Positions 28,478 through 37,399 are shown, numbered from the stretch's first letter. The stretch is 64,000 bases of DNA from Streptomyces olivoverticillatus (GCF_014203555.1 NZ_JACHJH010000003.1:394899-458898), one strand, 5' to 3'. Translations and numbers: made by a program. Notes: generated by a model not told the origin, from the letters alone.

Positions 28478-28810
28478 GTGAGCACCAACAGCCCCACGAT
28501 CCCCGCGGAGACCGCCCGCCACGTGCTCTGGCACTTCGGCCAGGACGGCGGATCGCAGCCCGGCATCTTCACCCAGTACCTCATGCACACCATCGCCACC
28601 GCCGACGTGGTCAACACCGCCAAGCTCGCCGACGTCTACCCCGACTACACGGCGGCCATCGTTGCCGCCAAGCTCGACCCCGACGTCATCACCCACCTTC
28701 AGAAGATCGCGGCAGGGCTCCGCTGCGCTCGCTGTGGTGACACCGACGGTCCCTTCGACGGCGCTGGTACCAGCCTGCGCTGCGAGGGCTGCATCGGCGG
28801 TGCGCAGTGA
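28478..28810 (+). CDS. Hypothetical protein with C-terminal zinc ribbon
   Basis: A 110-residue protein from GTG 28478 with AAGGGAAC upstream. The helical N-terminus includes ARHVLWHFGQDGGSQPGIFT, and the end is a CARCG...CEGCIGG zinc ribbon. It precedes the recombination pair and overlaps its first gene by 4 bp. Confidence 0.6.
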   Translation: MSTNSPTIPAETARHVLWHFGQDGGSQPGIFTQYLMHTIATADVVNTAKLADVYPDYTAAIVAAKLDPDVITHLQKIAAGLRCARCGDTDGPFDGAGTSLRCEGCIGGAQ

Positions 28811-29664
28811 CCGCGCCACCTGAGGCGCCTCCGGAGGTGGTGCCGGGCGTCTACGACATCCCGGCCGATCTCTACCACGAGGACCCCGTTCCCGGCGGGA
28901 GCCTGTCCTCCACCGGCGCCCGCAAGCTGCTGCCGCCCTCGTGCCCGGCGCTGTTCCACTTCGAGCTCGGCCAGCCGTCCGTCCCCAAACCGCACTTCGA
29001 GGTCGGCACCGCCGCACACCAGCTCGTTCTCGGCGACGGGCCCGAGCTGGTCCTCGTCGACTACCCGGACTGGCGCACCAACGCCGCCAAGGAAGAAGCG
29101 GCCGCGGCCAGGGCCATCGGGGCCATCCCGCTCAAGCGGCCCGACTTCGAGAAGGTCCACGCGATGGCTGACGCCCTCCGCGAACACCCAGAGGCAGCGG
29201 ACCTGCTGGCCCCGGGCAGCGGCGCGGCGGAGCAGTCCCTGTTCTGGCAGGACCAAGCCGCCGGCATCTGGCGGCGGGCCCGGGTCGACTGGCTGCGCCC
29301 GGACAAGCTCATCGACTACAAGTCCACGGCCGCCGCCGACCTGGACTCCATCCAGAAGTCCGTCCACACCTACGGCTACCACATGCAGGCCGCCTGGTAC
29401 CTCGACGGCGCCCGCGAGCTCGGGCTCGTGCCGACCGGCAGCGAGTTCGTCTTCATCTTCCAGGAGAAGACCGAGCCCTACCTGGTCACCGTCGTGACCC
29501 TCGACCCGGTCGCCCTCCGCTTCGGCCACGACCGCAACCGCGAGGCCATCGACATCTACGCGTACTGCCGCGCCACCGGCCACTGGCCCGCCTACAGCGA
29601 CCGCCCCACCACCATCTCCCTCCCGTCGTGGGTGGAGCGCCAGTACCTCGAGGAGATCTCATGA
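28807..29664 (+). CDS. RecE-like PD-(D/E)XK exonuclease
   Basis: A 285-residue nuclease. The conserved order is ISTGARKLL-like start (LSSTGARKLLPPSCPALF), FEVGTAAHQLVLG (His), ARVDWLRPDKLIDYKST (Asp and the D-x-K pair) and a Gln/Tyr helix HMQAAWYLDGA. This is the exodeoxyribonuclease VIII/PDDEXK_7 type that resects linear double-stranded DNA. ATGA coupling to a RecA-fold ATPase forms a phage recombination pair. Confidence 0.85.
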   Translation: MTAPPEAPPEVVPGVYDIPADLYHEDPVPGGSLSSTGARKLLPPSCPALFHFELGQPSVPKPHFEVGTAAHQLVLGDGPELVLVDYPDWRTNAAKEEAAAARAIGAIPLKRPDFEKVHAMADALREHPEAADLLAPGSGAAEQSLFWQDQAAGIWRRARVDWLRPDKLIDYKSTAAADLDSIQKSVHTYGYHMQAAWYLDGARELGLVPTGSEFVFIFQEKTEPYLVTVVTLDPVALRFGHDRNREAIDIYAYCRATGHWPAYSDRPTTISLPSWVERQYLEEIS

Positions 29665-30641
29665 CCGACAACACCCGGCGCCTTCCCGCCCCCAGCCGAG
29701 TCGGCTTCCAGCAGCAGACCGACGAATACGACGACAGCCCGTTCACGTTCAGGCCCGCCACCCGGGAGCGCGTCAAGGCCCGCATCTCCATCCAGGGCGT
29801 CGCCGGCTCCGGCAAGACGTGGACCGCCCTGTCCGTCGCCCACGGCCTGAGCAGGGGCGAGCGATTCGCCGTCATCGACACCGAACGCGAGTCGGCATCC
29901 CTCTACCTGGGGATCAACGGCATCGTCTTCGACTCCCTGTCGATGCACCGGTACGACCCGCGCGACCTCGTCAAAGCGCTCGCCTCGGCGGCACAGGCCG
30001 GGTACGGCACCGTCGTCGTCGACTCCCTGAGCCACTTCTGGAAGGGCACCGACGGCACTCTCGACCAGGTCGAGAAGGCCAAGTCGAAGTACGGCGGCAA
30101 CTCCTTCGCGGGCTGGAAGGACGGCACGCCGATGCAGAACGACATGATCGACGCCCTCCTCTCCTACCCCGGCCACATCGTCGTCACGATGCGCTCCCAC
30201 ACCGAGTGGGTTCTGCAGGAGAACAGCCGCGGCAAGAAGGAACCTGTCGCCGTCGGCATGCGCGCCGAGCAGCGCAAGGGCGTCGAGTACGAGTTCGGGG
30301 TCGTCGCCGAGATGGACATCGACAACCGGATGCGGTTCCTCAAGTCCCGTTGCCCGGCCCTGCACAAGCAGGTCCTGGACCAGCCCGACGGGGCCCGCGA
30401 CATCGCCAAGCCGCTGCTGGACTGGCTGGACGACGGCGCTGAGCCCGTCGACACGGCGACCTACATCGACGACGTCAAGTCGGACGAGGCGACCGCTGAG
30501 GGGCTGCTCGCCCTGTACCGCGAGGTCGAGTCCCGCGGCCTGCTTGCCACTCCGCTGATGCACCCGGACACCGGCAAGCCGACCAGCCTCGGCGCCTACA
30601 TCCGCGAACGCGGCATCGCCCTGAAGAACGCCGTCCAGTAG
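29661..30641 (+). CDS. Phage RecA-fold ATPase (AAA_24/Sak4-like)
   Basis: A 326-residue ATPase with Walker A GVAGSGKTWTALS and a Walker B-type strand TVVVDSLSHFW. The central part (KKEPVAVGMRAEQRKGVEYEF) is typical of phage nucleotide-binding proteins of the AAA_24 family, which includes Sak4-type single-strand annealing recombinases. Pairing with the RecE-like nuclease supports a recombination role. A hairpin terminator follows. Confidence 0.82.
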   Translation: MTDNTRRLPAPSRVGFQQQTDEYDDSPFTFRPATRERVKARISIQGVAGSGKTWTALSVAHGLSRGERFAVIDTERESASLYLGINGIVFDSLSMHRYDPRDLVKALASAAQAGYGTVVVDSLSHFWKGTDGTLDQVEKAKSKYGGNSFAGWKDGTPMQNDMIDALLSYPGHIVVTMRSHTEWVLQENSRGKKEPVAVGMRAEQRKGVEYEFGVVAEMDIDNRMRFLKSRCPALHKQVLDQPDGARDIAKPLLDWLDDGAEPVDTATYIDDVKSDEATAEGLLALYREVESRGLLATPLMHPDTGKPTSLGAYIRERGIALKNAVQ

Positions 30642-30647
30642 CCCGCC

Positions 30648-30676
30648 GGGCCGCCCCGCGGCAATCGGGGCGGCCC
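30648..30676 (+). terminator. Hairpin after the RecE/Sak4-like pair
   Basis: GGGCCGCCCCG pairs with CGGGGCGGCCC (11 bp, 7-base loop) 7 bp past the stop. Confidence 0.7.
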
Positions 30677-30701
30677 CGTCACTCATCAGGAGACCACAGC
30701 C

Positions 30702-31169
30702 ATGAGTACGGAGTTGTACACGATCGACTTCCGTGAGGATGAACACGGAGTTGAGCACCCCAACGAAGCCCTCTGGATCCCGTCCGGGAAGGACGCCGAG
30801 GAAAGCGGCTTCATCAACTCGGATGGTCTGCTCATCGCCGGAGTGGGTCAAGAAGGTGAGCTTCCCGCCGAGTTCATCGCTCTCGGCCACGGCCACACCT
30901 GGACTGCCATCTACCAGGCCGCCCTCGAGTACATGCGACGCGTCTGGGGATGGCGCGACCTTCAGAGCGAAACCGGCGTGGCACCCAACGACAACGTCGC
31001 TCGCATCCCGCTGCCTGACCGGAAGCACGCCGTCTTCATCCGCCACCCGCACCCCGACCACCCGTGCGGCTGCGAATGGGACGGTCAATGGCGCCTCGTC
31101 TACGTCGACCCGAGCGGATCCGGCGCCGTCCCCGTCACCGCCATGCGACGCCCCGGCGGTGCCCGATGA
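30702..31169 (+). CDS. Hypothetical protein
   Basis: A 155-residue acidic protein preceded by CAGGAGA. It has His/Cys residues near the end (RHPHPDHPCGCEW) but no known domain. ATGA overlap with the next gene. Confidence 0.55.
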   Translation: MSTELYTIDFREDEHGVEHPNEALWIPSGKDAEESGFINSDGLLIAGVGQEGELPAEFIALGHGHTWTAIYQAALEYMRRVWGWRDLQSETGVAPNDNVARIPLPDRKHAVFIRHPHPDHPCGCEWDGQWRLVYVDPSGSGAVPVTAMRRPGGAR

Positions 31170-31531
31170 CCCGTCACCTCCGCCCCGCGGAGCGTCTGGC
31201 CGCCGTTGGCAAGGACGTCACCCTTGCCGAGATCGTGAAGCGGTCGGCCTGGGACCAGCACGTGGTCGAGCAGGCCGTGTTCGCCGTCGGCTTGACCCGG
31301 GACGAGTTCAGCTGCAACGACCTCCGCGTCCTCCTACCCGAGCAGGGGCACGGGTTCCTCGGCGCGGCTATCAATTCCCTCCGCGGGTCGGGGGTGATCG
31401 AGCACACCGGGCAGATGGTGTTCTCCACCAGCAGCCCCACCCACGGACACCGCATCGCGGTATGGCGCCTCACCAACAAGGGCCGCCTCATCGCAGCCCG
31501 GCGTCGCCAGGCCCAGGCGGTGGCGGCATGA
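31166..31531 (+). CDS. Putative winged-helix protein
   Basis: A 121-residue protein. The segment EFSCNDLRVLLPEQGHGFLG followed by INSLRGSGVIEHTGQ and a terminal VWRLTNKGR looks like a winged helix. It could regulate the replication region. ATGA coupling on both sides. Confidence 0.5.
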   Translation: MTRHLRPAERLAAVGKDVTLAEIVKRSAWDQHVVEQAVFAVGLTRDEFSCNDLRVLLPEQGHGFLGAAINSLRGSGVIEHTGQMVFSTSSPTHGHRIAVWRLTNKGRLIAARRRQAQAVAA

Positions 31532-31803
31532 ACACCCTCGCTGCCGGAATGGCCCTCGGTGTCATCTCCACCAGCGCCGTCATCCTCGCCACCCGCTTCG
31601 CCCTCGCACAGGTCCATCGCCGGCCTCCGCTCCCGCGACGCATCGCCGACGCCCGGGCCCGCGTCTCGGGGCGGGGCAGCGCGCCGGAGGATCGCTTCCT
31701 CCTCGGCCAGGAGCCACTCGACGACATCGCCATCGCCGACCACGCCGCCATCGGCATCCAGGACATCACCGCATACCTGCAGCGGAAGGAGGAAGAACGG
31801 TGA
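31528..31803 (+). CDS. Small membrane-anchored hypothetical protein
   Basis: A 91-residue protein with one N-terminal helix (NTLAAGMALGVISTSAVILAT) and a charged cytoplasmic part ending YLQRKEEER. The GTG of the next gene overlaps its stop. Confidence 0.5.
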   Translation: MNTLAAGMALGVISTSAVILATRFALAQVHRRPPLPRRIADARARVSGRGSAPEDRFLLGQEPLDDIAIADHAAIGIQDITAYLQRKEEER

Positions 31804-32633
31804 CCGCGACAACCAAGCCTCTGCCTCCGCACGGCACCCAGTACCGGTATAAGGGCGCCAAAAACGGTTCATGGACCGGATGTCGCTGCGCTCTTTGTGT
31901 GCGAGCCCACTCTCGAGCCTGCACTATGCGCAAGCTCGCCCACATGTCCGGCAAGCCGCCGCTCTACGACGTTGCTCCCCTCGCAGCCCACATCCAGAGC
32001 CTGCACGACACCGGGATGAGCTTCGGTCTGATCGCCCGCCGTGCCAACGTTTCCACCAGCACCATCCTGTACATCACCAAGGGGCGCACCAAGAAGTGCC
32101 GACGGGAGAAGGCGCAACGCATCCTCGCTGTCCGGCCACGCGATTACGACGACCTGGCGGTCCGGCCGAGCCACGGTTGCCGACGCCGCGTTCAAGCCCT
32201 CTACCGCGCCGGCCACGGCCCCGACGCCATCGCCTCAGTAGCCGGGCTCTACACCTCCACGATCAGCGGTCTCGCAAACGGCCATCACGCCACTGTGGAC
32301 GGACGCACGGCCCGTGCAGTTGAGGCTGCCTACCGCGTCCTGCTGCCCACTATCGGTACGCACCGCAAAGCCCGCGCCCGCGCAATCCAATGCGGATGGG
32401 CTCCAGCCGGCGCATGGTCAGACATCGACGACCCGGCCTGCACTCCCGACATCGCCGACGAGATCCCCGATTGGCGAAACCAGCGCCAGGTCGCTGAGGA
32501 CCGCCGCGCCGAGATCCGCCACCTCTCCTCCTACGGCATCCCCGAGGATGAGATCGCCGACCGGCTCGACATGAACCCCAGGTACGTCCACGACCTCCTC
32601 CGCGAGATCCGCAAGCAGGCGGTGGCGGCATGA
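31800..32633 (+). CDS. Helix-turn-helix DNA-binding protein, phage type
   Basis: A 277-residue protein with a Cys-rich N-terminal segment (GCRCALCVRAH) and three HTH-like repeats: FGLIARRANVSTSTILYI, IASVAGLYTSTISGLANG and IADRLDMNPRYVHDLLREI. Tandem HTHs of this kind are frequent in actinophage early regions. It may bind repeated sites or assist transcription. GTGA/ATGA overlaps link it to its neighbours, including WhiB. Confidence 0.65.
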   Translation: MTATTKPLPPHGTQYRYKGAKNGSWTGCRCALCVRAHSRACTMRKLAHMSGKPPLYDVAPLAAHIQSLHDTGMSFGLIARRANVSTSTILYITKGRTKKCRREKAQRILAVRPRDYDDLAVRPSHGCRRRVQALYRAGHGPDAIASVAGLYTSTISGLANGHHATVDGRTARAVEAAYRVLLPTIGTHRKARARAIQCGWAPAGAWSDIDDPACTPDIADEIPDWRNQRQVAEDRRAEIRHLSSYGIPEDEIADRLDMNPRYVHDLLREIRKQAVAA

Positions 32634-32890
32634 GCGCCCCAGCCTGGGAGGAGAAGGCTCTCTGCCGGGAGCGGAACGTCGACTTCGCGCCCGAGCTGGC
32701 TGCAAAGCGGTACGCCGCCAGGGCGAAGGAAGTTTGCCGCGCATGCCCGGTGACCAGCCCCTGCCTCGCGGCCGCACTCGCTGAAGAACGTGGTCTCAGC
32801 AGCCACTTTCGCGACACGGTCCGCGGCGGCCTCACCCCCCGCGAACGTGCCGCCCTCGACCGCAGCCAGCGGCAGAAGGAGAACTCGTGA
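32630..32890 (+). CDS. WhiB-family iron-sulphur regulator
   Basis: An 86-residue Wbl protein with the four cluster cysteines C12, C36, C39 and C45 (the C-X2-C-X5-C pattern), and a turn VRGGLTPRER replacing the usual GVWGG motif. Wbl proteins bind RNA polymerase sigma region 4, and several actinophages carry them. Here it may shift host transcription. ATGA overlaps at both ends. Confidence 0.88.
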   Translation: MSAPAWEEKALCRERNVDFAPELAAKRYAARAKEVCRACPVTSPCLAAALAEERGLSSHFRDTVRGGLTPRERAALDRSQRQKENS

Positions 32891-33018
32891 TGTACCACCA
32901 CGATGACCATGCTCTCTCGCTCATGGACTGGTTTTGCGGCGCGGGCCGCTCCAGCCGGGGGGCACACGCCGTGCCCGGTGTCCGCATGGCCCGCGCCGCG
33001 AGGGGGGCCCGGCTGTGA
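32890..33018 (+). pseudogene. N-terminal remnant of a second cytosine methyltransferase
   Basis: A 42-residue ORF whose centre, SLMDWFCGAGRSSRGAHAVPG, is motif I of a C5 cytosine methyltransferase. The rest of such an enzyme is missing, and the ORF ends inside the start of the intact methyltransferase gene. It is best read as a gene fragment left by recombination that placed a different methyltransferase in the same slot. Confidence 0.65.
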
Positions 33019-34280
33019 TCATCGATGGATTCGCCGGACCTGGAGGATGGTCAGAGGGGCTGCGGCTCCTCGGCCTCCGCGACATCGGCTTGGAATGGGA
33101 CACCGCAGCCTGCAAGACCCGGGCCGCCGCAGGGCATCTGACCATCCAGTGCGACGTCGCCCAGTACCCGACCGCGCCATTCCAGGGTCGGGCAAAGAAG
33201 CAGATCTGGTCTCCGCCATGCCAGGCGTGGTCTCGCGCCGGCAAGGGTCTCGGTCTCGCCGACCAGCCGCTCGTACACCAGGCCGTTCACGACCTCGCCC
33301 ACGGCCGCGACACCCGGTCGCGTCTCAAGGCGGCCTGTAAGGACGAGCGGAGCATCCTCGCCGCCGAACCGATGCGCTGGCTGTACGACCTGCGACCCGA
33401 GTGGGTGTGCATGGAAGAGGTCCCAGACGTGCTGCCACTGTGGAAGCAGTACGCCGAGATCCTCCGCAGCTGGGGCTACTCGGTATGGGTCGGCACCCTG
33501 AACGCCGCCGACTACGGCGTACCGCAAACTCGTCGCCGCGCCATCCTGATCGCATCCCGCATGCGGACCGTCACGGCACCCGAGCCCACGCATGCCGAGC
33601 GTGCCGAGGAAGCCGGCCTGTTCGGTCCGGGGCGCGCCCGCTGGGTGTCGATGGCCGAGGCTCTCGGCTGGGGTGCCACAGAGCGGGTGGCGCCCACGGT
33701 AACCGCCGGCGGGGGGAAGACCGGGGGAGCGGAGCCCTTCCCTTCGCAGGCCCGGCAGGCGCTGCTGAAGGAGCAGGAGCGAGGAGCATGGGCGCTCCGC
33801 AACGGCACACAGAAAAACGCAGCTGTCCGTGAACTGGACGAGCCCGCCGGAACCCTGTTTTTCGGGGCCCGCTGCAACGACGTGTCCTGGGTTCTCCGGA
33901 ACGGCAACCAGCCGAACGCGGCGATACGGACCGTCGAGGAGCCCGCTCCAACGATGGCGTTCGGGAACAACTCGGCTCGGGTCGAATGGGTCCAGCAGCG
34001 CCCGGCCACGACCGTGTGCGCCACCGACCGGATCGCCCCGCCCGGCCACCGGGACCGGTCGCCCCAGGGCCAGTCGCAGTTCGCCAGCCCGGAAACAGTC
34101 CGCATCACGCAGGCGGAGGCCGCCGTCTTGCAGTCGTTCCCTGCCGACTACCCCTGGCAGGGGACGAAGACCAAGCAGTTCGAGCAAATCGGCAACGCCG
34201 TCCCGCCCCTGCTTGCCGCGCACGTCGTGTCCGCAGCCACCGGAATCCCGCTGACCGCAAGCCTGGAGGTGGCGGCGTGA
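33015..34280 (+). CDS. C5 cytosine DNA methyltransferase
   Basis: A 421-residue enzyme. The motifs in order are I DGFAGPGGWSEGL, IV SPPCQAWSRAG (catalytic Cys in PCQ), VI as MEEVPDV (Glu kept; ENV reads EEV), VIII QTRRRAILIAS and X QIGNAVPP. The region before motif X holds two similar RNG(T/N)Q.NAA repeats. No cognate restriction enzyme lies next to it, so it probably protects the element from host restriction. GTG at 33015 overlaps the upstream remnant. Confidence 0.92.
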   Translation: MIIDGFAGPGGWSEGLRLLGLRDIGLEWDTAACKTRAAAGHLTIQCDVAQYPTAPFQGRAKKQIWSPPCQAWSRAGKGLGLADQPLVHQAVHDLAHGRDTRSRLKAACKDERSILAAEPMRWLYDLRPEWVCMEEVPDVLPLWKQYAEILRSWGYSVWVGTLNAADYGVPQTRRRAILIASRMRTVTAPEPTHAERAEEAGLFGPGRARWVSMAEALGWGATERVAPTVTAGGGKTGGAEPFPSQARQALLKEQERGAWALRNGTQKNAAVRELDEPAGTLFFGARCNDVSWVLRNGNQPNAAIRTVEEPAPTMAFGNNSARVEWVQQRPATTVCATDRIAPPGHRDRSPQGQSQFASPETVRITQAEAAVLQSFPADYPWQGTKTKQFEQIGNAVPPLLAAHVVSAATGIPLTASLEVAA

Positions 34281-34294
34281 CCAGCGCCTTCGAA

Positions 34295-34687
34295 TCACGC
34301 TCCCGCCGAAGTGGCGTACCGCTCCAGGTACTCAGCCGCCGCGCGAAGCCGAGCAGGGTCGTCGTTGAACAGGCCGAGACCGGAGTTGCATCCGCTGCAG
34401 AGCACGCCACGTATCACGCCGGTGCGGTGGCAGTGGTCGATCGACGGATGGCGGACGCGGCCCGAGCGGGTGACGGTCTCGGTCGAGCCGCAGATCGCGC
34501 AGTGGGGGGACGCCAGACCGAGTTCCTCCCGTCGCTTCTCCTCATCAGCGTCGTGCCGTAGCCGGCGCCCATGGGCGAAGCAACTGCGGCAGAGCGAGCG
34601 GAACGTGGCCGAGTCCGACCGGCGGTATCCGTTCTCGTCAGTGAGGACGACGTCGCATCGGGCACAGTTCGTGCGCGGGATTCTCAT
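34295..34687 (-). CDS. Recombination endonuclease VII family protein
   Basis: A 130-residue nuclease with N-terminal zinc cysteines (CARC, CRSC), then the endonuclease VII core [29 protein letters not shown]. It is encoded against the direction of every neighbour from 24.4 to 41.5 kb, as expected for a free-standing homing-type gene inserted into an operon. Confidence 0.88.
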   Translation of the reverse strand: MRIPRTNCARCDVVLTDENGYRRSDSATFRSLCRSCFAHGRRLRHDADEEKRREELGLASPHCAICGSTETVTRSGRVRHPSIDHCHRTGVIRGVLCSGCNSGLGLFNDDPARLRAAAEYLERYATSAGA

Positions 34688-34732
34688 TGCCCGATTCTAC
34701 CTGCACAGAAGGCGAGTTGGGGAGGCAACGCC

Positions 34733-34840
34733 GTCACCCCGAACGCCGCCGAGGTCATCCTCTGCGCCCTGGTCGAAGCCATCACCGGCGCGGACATCAG
34801 CAGGCACGAGACGACCGCCCTCGAGCCCACCACCGCGTGA
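34733..34840 (+). pseudogene. Small ORF with missing start codon
   Basis: A 35-residue open frame (TPNAAEVILCALVEAITGAD...) begins with GTC exactly where a start is expected, 7 bp after a strong GGGGAGG. A GTG-to-GTC change, or insertion of the adjacent endonuclease gene, may have broken it. No homology is claimed. Confidence 0.3.
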
Positions 34841-34903
34841 CCGCCGGCCCCTGACCGGCACCCACACCACCGAACTATCCGCACCTGGCCGGAAGAGGGA
34901 CCG

Positions 34904-35866
34904 ATGCCCTGGTTCAAGATCGACGACTCGGCGCACTCCCACCCGAAGTTCGTTCGGGCCGGGAACGCCGCGCTCGGTCTATGGATGCGGTGCGGCGCCT
35001 ACTCGGCACAGCACCTCCTCGAAGGCTGGGTCCCCAAGGAGATCGTCAAACCGTTCAACGGGACGGCCGCCCAGGTCCGCAAGCTCATTGAAGCGGGCCT
35101 CTGGCACGCGGCCGGGCACGACTGCCCGCGATGCCCCCAGCCCCCTGTTGGCGACTACCTGATGCACGACTTCTTGGAGGGCGGACGGAACGCTTCCAGG
35201 GACCAGGTGGAGGCGAGCCGGAGGGCAGCCGCGGACCGCGCAGCGAAGTCCCGGGCGCGGGGCGCGGAAGCAAAACGCGATTCAAATCGCGCGCGAAATG
35301 AATCGGATTCACACTCATTTCGCGCGCGAAATGAACCCCACTTTTCGGGCTCCGCCGCAGGTCAGGAGGGTCTGTCACAGCGCACACCCCTAGATAGCGT
35401 TACGCCTAGCCAGGCCATGCCTTTAAAAAGCCTGCAGGCAAGGGGGCCGGAGCAGGCACCTCAGGCCGTCCAGATCCCCGACTGGGCCCAGCCCCTCATC
35501 GACGCACTCGGGCGCCGCAACATCAGCGTCAGCTGGGCCCGCCTCAGCAGCATGCAGTGGATCGCCATCCAGGAGCTCATCAAGAAGCGCGGGGTCGACC
35601 GCCTCGCCGCCGTCGCCGCAAGCCGCTGGAACCCGCGAGACCCGATCAAGTTCGCCAGCCTCCTGCTGACCATCTGGCTTGAGCACCCCGACCCATCCAC
35701 CGGGAGCCAGTCCCCGAGCCCGGCGCCGGCCGCACTGCCCGACTGGTGCAAGCACCCCGACTGCGACGAAATCAGCCGCACCCGCGAGACCGAGGACGAC
35801 CGAGGCATTCGCAGCCTCACCCGCTGCCCTGACTGCCACCCCGACCGCAAAGGCCGTGCCGCATGA
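34904..35866 (+). CDS. Phage-type replication initiator (O-like)
   Basis: A 320-residue protein. The N-terminal domain (MPWFKIDDSAHSHPKFVRAG, WMRCGAYSAQHLLEGWVP) is the winged-helix type found in actinophage proteins just upstream of DnaB. The middle (about 120-150) is coded by an AT-richer repeat cluster. A C-terminal helical part is followed by a CxxC pair. By analogy with lambda O it should bind the origin inside its own gene and recruit helicase. GTG/ATG overlap of 4 bp with dnaB. Confidence 0.68.
   Translation: MPWFKIDDSAHSHPKFVRAGNAALGLWMRCGAYSAQHLLEGWVPKEIVKPFNGTAAQVRKLIEAGLWHAAGHDCPRCPQPPVGDYLMHDFLEGGRNASRDQVEASRRAAADRAAKSRARGAEAKRDSNRARNESDSHSFRARNEPHFSGSAAGQEGLSQRTPLDSVTPSQAMPLKSLQARGPEQAPQAVQIPDWAQPLIDALGRRNISVSWARLSSMQWIAIQELIKKRGVDRLAAVAASRWNPRDPIKFASLLLTIWLEHPDPSTGSQSPSPAPAALPDWCKHPDCDEISRTRETEDDRGIRSLTRCPDCHPDRKGRAA
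35276..35334. repeat. Origin-like repeat cluster inside the initiator gene
   Basis: Two copies of TCGCGCGCGAAATGA (35287-35301, 35320-35334), the second forming a perfect 20-bp palindrome TCATTTCGCGCGCGAAATGA (35315-35334), plus CGCGATT-CA-AATCGCG (35276-35291). GC content drops locally and codons are unusual for this DNA. Placement in an O-like gene directly before dnaB is the lambda arrangement. Confidence 0.65.
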
Positions 35867-37221
35867 CCGAGACCGCATGGACCACCGACACCGCCGACAC
35901 CCCCGAACCCCACAACCGCGAAGCCGAGATGGCCGTCCTCGGCTCGATGCTCCTCGACCGGCGCGTCATCGAACCCATCGCCGCGATCCTCGCTGGCCCG
36001 CAGGACTTCCTGCCCCTGAACCACCAGACGATCTACCGCACGATCTGTGACCTGTACGCGGCCAGCCGCGACCCGAAGATCGACCCCATCACTGTGGCCG
36101 CCGCGCTCCTCGCCTCCGGCGAACTCACCAAGATCGGAGGTGCCGTCTACCTCCACCAGCTCGTCCAAGCCGTCCCCACCACCGCCAACGGCGAGTACTA
36201 CGCCGACATCGTCCGCGAACACGCCCAACTCCGCGCCGTCCTCGCCGCAACCCGCCGCGCCACCTACCAAGCCATGACAGCTGCAGCCTCAGCAGCCGAA
36301 ATCCTCGACACCGCCATGGCCGACCTCCAGGCGGCAGCCGGCGGCGTCAGCCAGGCCGACAACCGCCTCGCCGTCGCCGACCGCTGGATGGAGTTCATCG
36401 ACGAACTCGAGGCAGGCGCCGATCCCCGCGCCCTCGACACCCCCTGGCACGACCTGAACGACGTCATTGAGCTCAAGCCCGGCCAGCTCGTCACCGTCGG
36501 CGCCGCAACCGGCGGCGGCAAGTCACTGCTCGGCATGAACCTCGCCGCACACGTCGCCCTGACCCGCGGCAAGCCCGTACTCGTCGCCTCGATGGAGATG
36601 GGCGGCTCCGAACTGATGGCCCGCCTCACTGCGGCAGAAGCAGGCATCACTCTCGACAAGCTTGTCCGCCGCAAGCTCGACGACTCCGACTGGCAGAAGG
36701 TCTTCAAGGCGGCGCCGCGGCTGCAGAACGCCGACAACTTCATTCTCGACGACTCGCCGAATCTCACTCTCGGCAAGATCCGGGCTCGTATGCGGTGGAT
36801 GACCTCCCGTGGCACCGCGCCCGCCATGGTCGTCGCCGACTACCTCCAGCTGATGACCCCCGAGTCAGGCAAGTCCGACCGTACTCGGGCCAACGAGGTG
36901 GCTGAGCTGTCCCGTGGCCTGAAGCTCCTCGCGATGGAGTTCGAAGTCCCGGTGATCGCCCTCGCCCAGTTCAACCGCGGCGCCGCCGGACGCCAGCCCG
37001 TCGTCACCGACTTCAAAGACTCCTCGGCCATCGAGCAGGACTCCAACATCATCGTCCTGATGCACCGGCCCCTCGCCGAAGACGGCACCGACACCGGACC
37101 GAGGGCCGGCGAGATCGACCTCATCATCGCCAAGAACCGCAACGGCGCCTCCGGGCGAACCATCGCCCTCACCTTCCAAGGCCACTACGCCCGCCTCCGC
37201 TCCATGGGCCGCGAGTTCTGA
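35863..37221 (+). CDS. dnaB: Replicative DNA helicase, DnaB family
   Basis: A 452-residue hexameric helicase of normal length. The N-terminal DnaB domain (NREAEMAVLGSMLLD) is followed by a RecA-like core with Walker A GAATGGGKS, Walker B MVVADYLQLM, and DSSAIEQDSN and KNRNGASG (arginine-finger region). No intein. It should unwind the element's origin with the initiator encoded just upstream and recruit the host replisome. Confidence 0.95.
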   Translation: MTETAWTTDTADTPEPHNREAEMAVLGSMLLDRRVIEPIAAILAGPQDFLPLNHQTIYRTICDLYAASRDPKIDPITVAAALLASGELTKIGGAVYLHQLVQAVPTTANGEYYADIVREHAQLRAVLAATRRATYQAMTAAASAAEILDTAMADLQAAAGGVSQADNRLAVADRWMEFIDELEAGADPRALDTPWHDLNDVIELKPGQLVTVGAATGGGKSLLGMNLAAHVALTRGKPVLVASMEMGGSELMARLTAAEAGITLDKLVRRKLDDSDWQKVFKAAPRLQNADNFILDDSPNLTLGKIRARMRWMTSRGTAPAMVVADYLQLMTPESGKSDRTRANEVAELSRGLKLLAMEFEVPVIALAQFNRGAAGRQPVVTDFKDSSAIEQDSNIIVLMHRPLAEDGTDTGPRAGEIDLIIAKNRNGASGRTIALTFQGHYARLRSMGREF

Positions 37222-37231
37222 GGCGCAGGCC

Positions 37232-37399
37232 ATGACCGACTCCTGCCCTGCCTGCGTCCGCCGCGGCATACCGCCGGCCGCCACCCGCCGCCGCGGCGAC
37301 ACCGTCGTCCACGGCTACCGCTGCCCCGTCTGCGGCCACCAGTGGGCTACCGCCCGCCACTTGCCCGCGTACATCCCGACCCGAAGGAGCGCCGCCTGA
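37232..37399 (+). CDS. Small zinc-ribbon protein
   Basis: A 55-residue protein with CPACVRRG and CPVCGHQW pairs, a complete four-Cys ribbon. It sits directly after dnaB, with its stop overlapping the next ATG. Confidence 0.55.
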   Translation: MTDSCPACVRRGIPPAATRRRGDTVVHGYRCPVCGHQWATARHLPAYIPTRRSAA

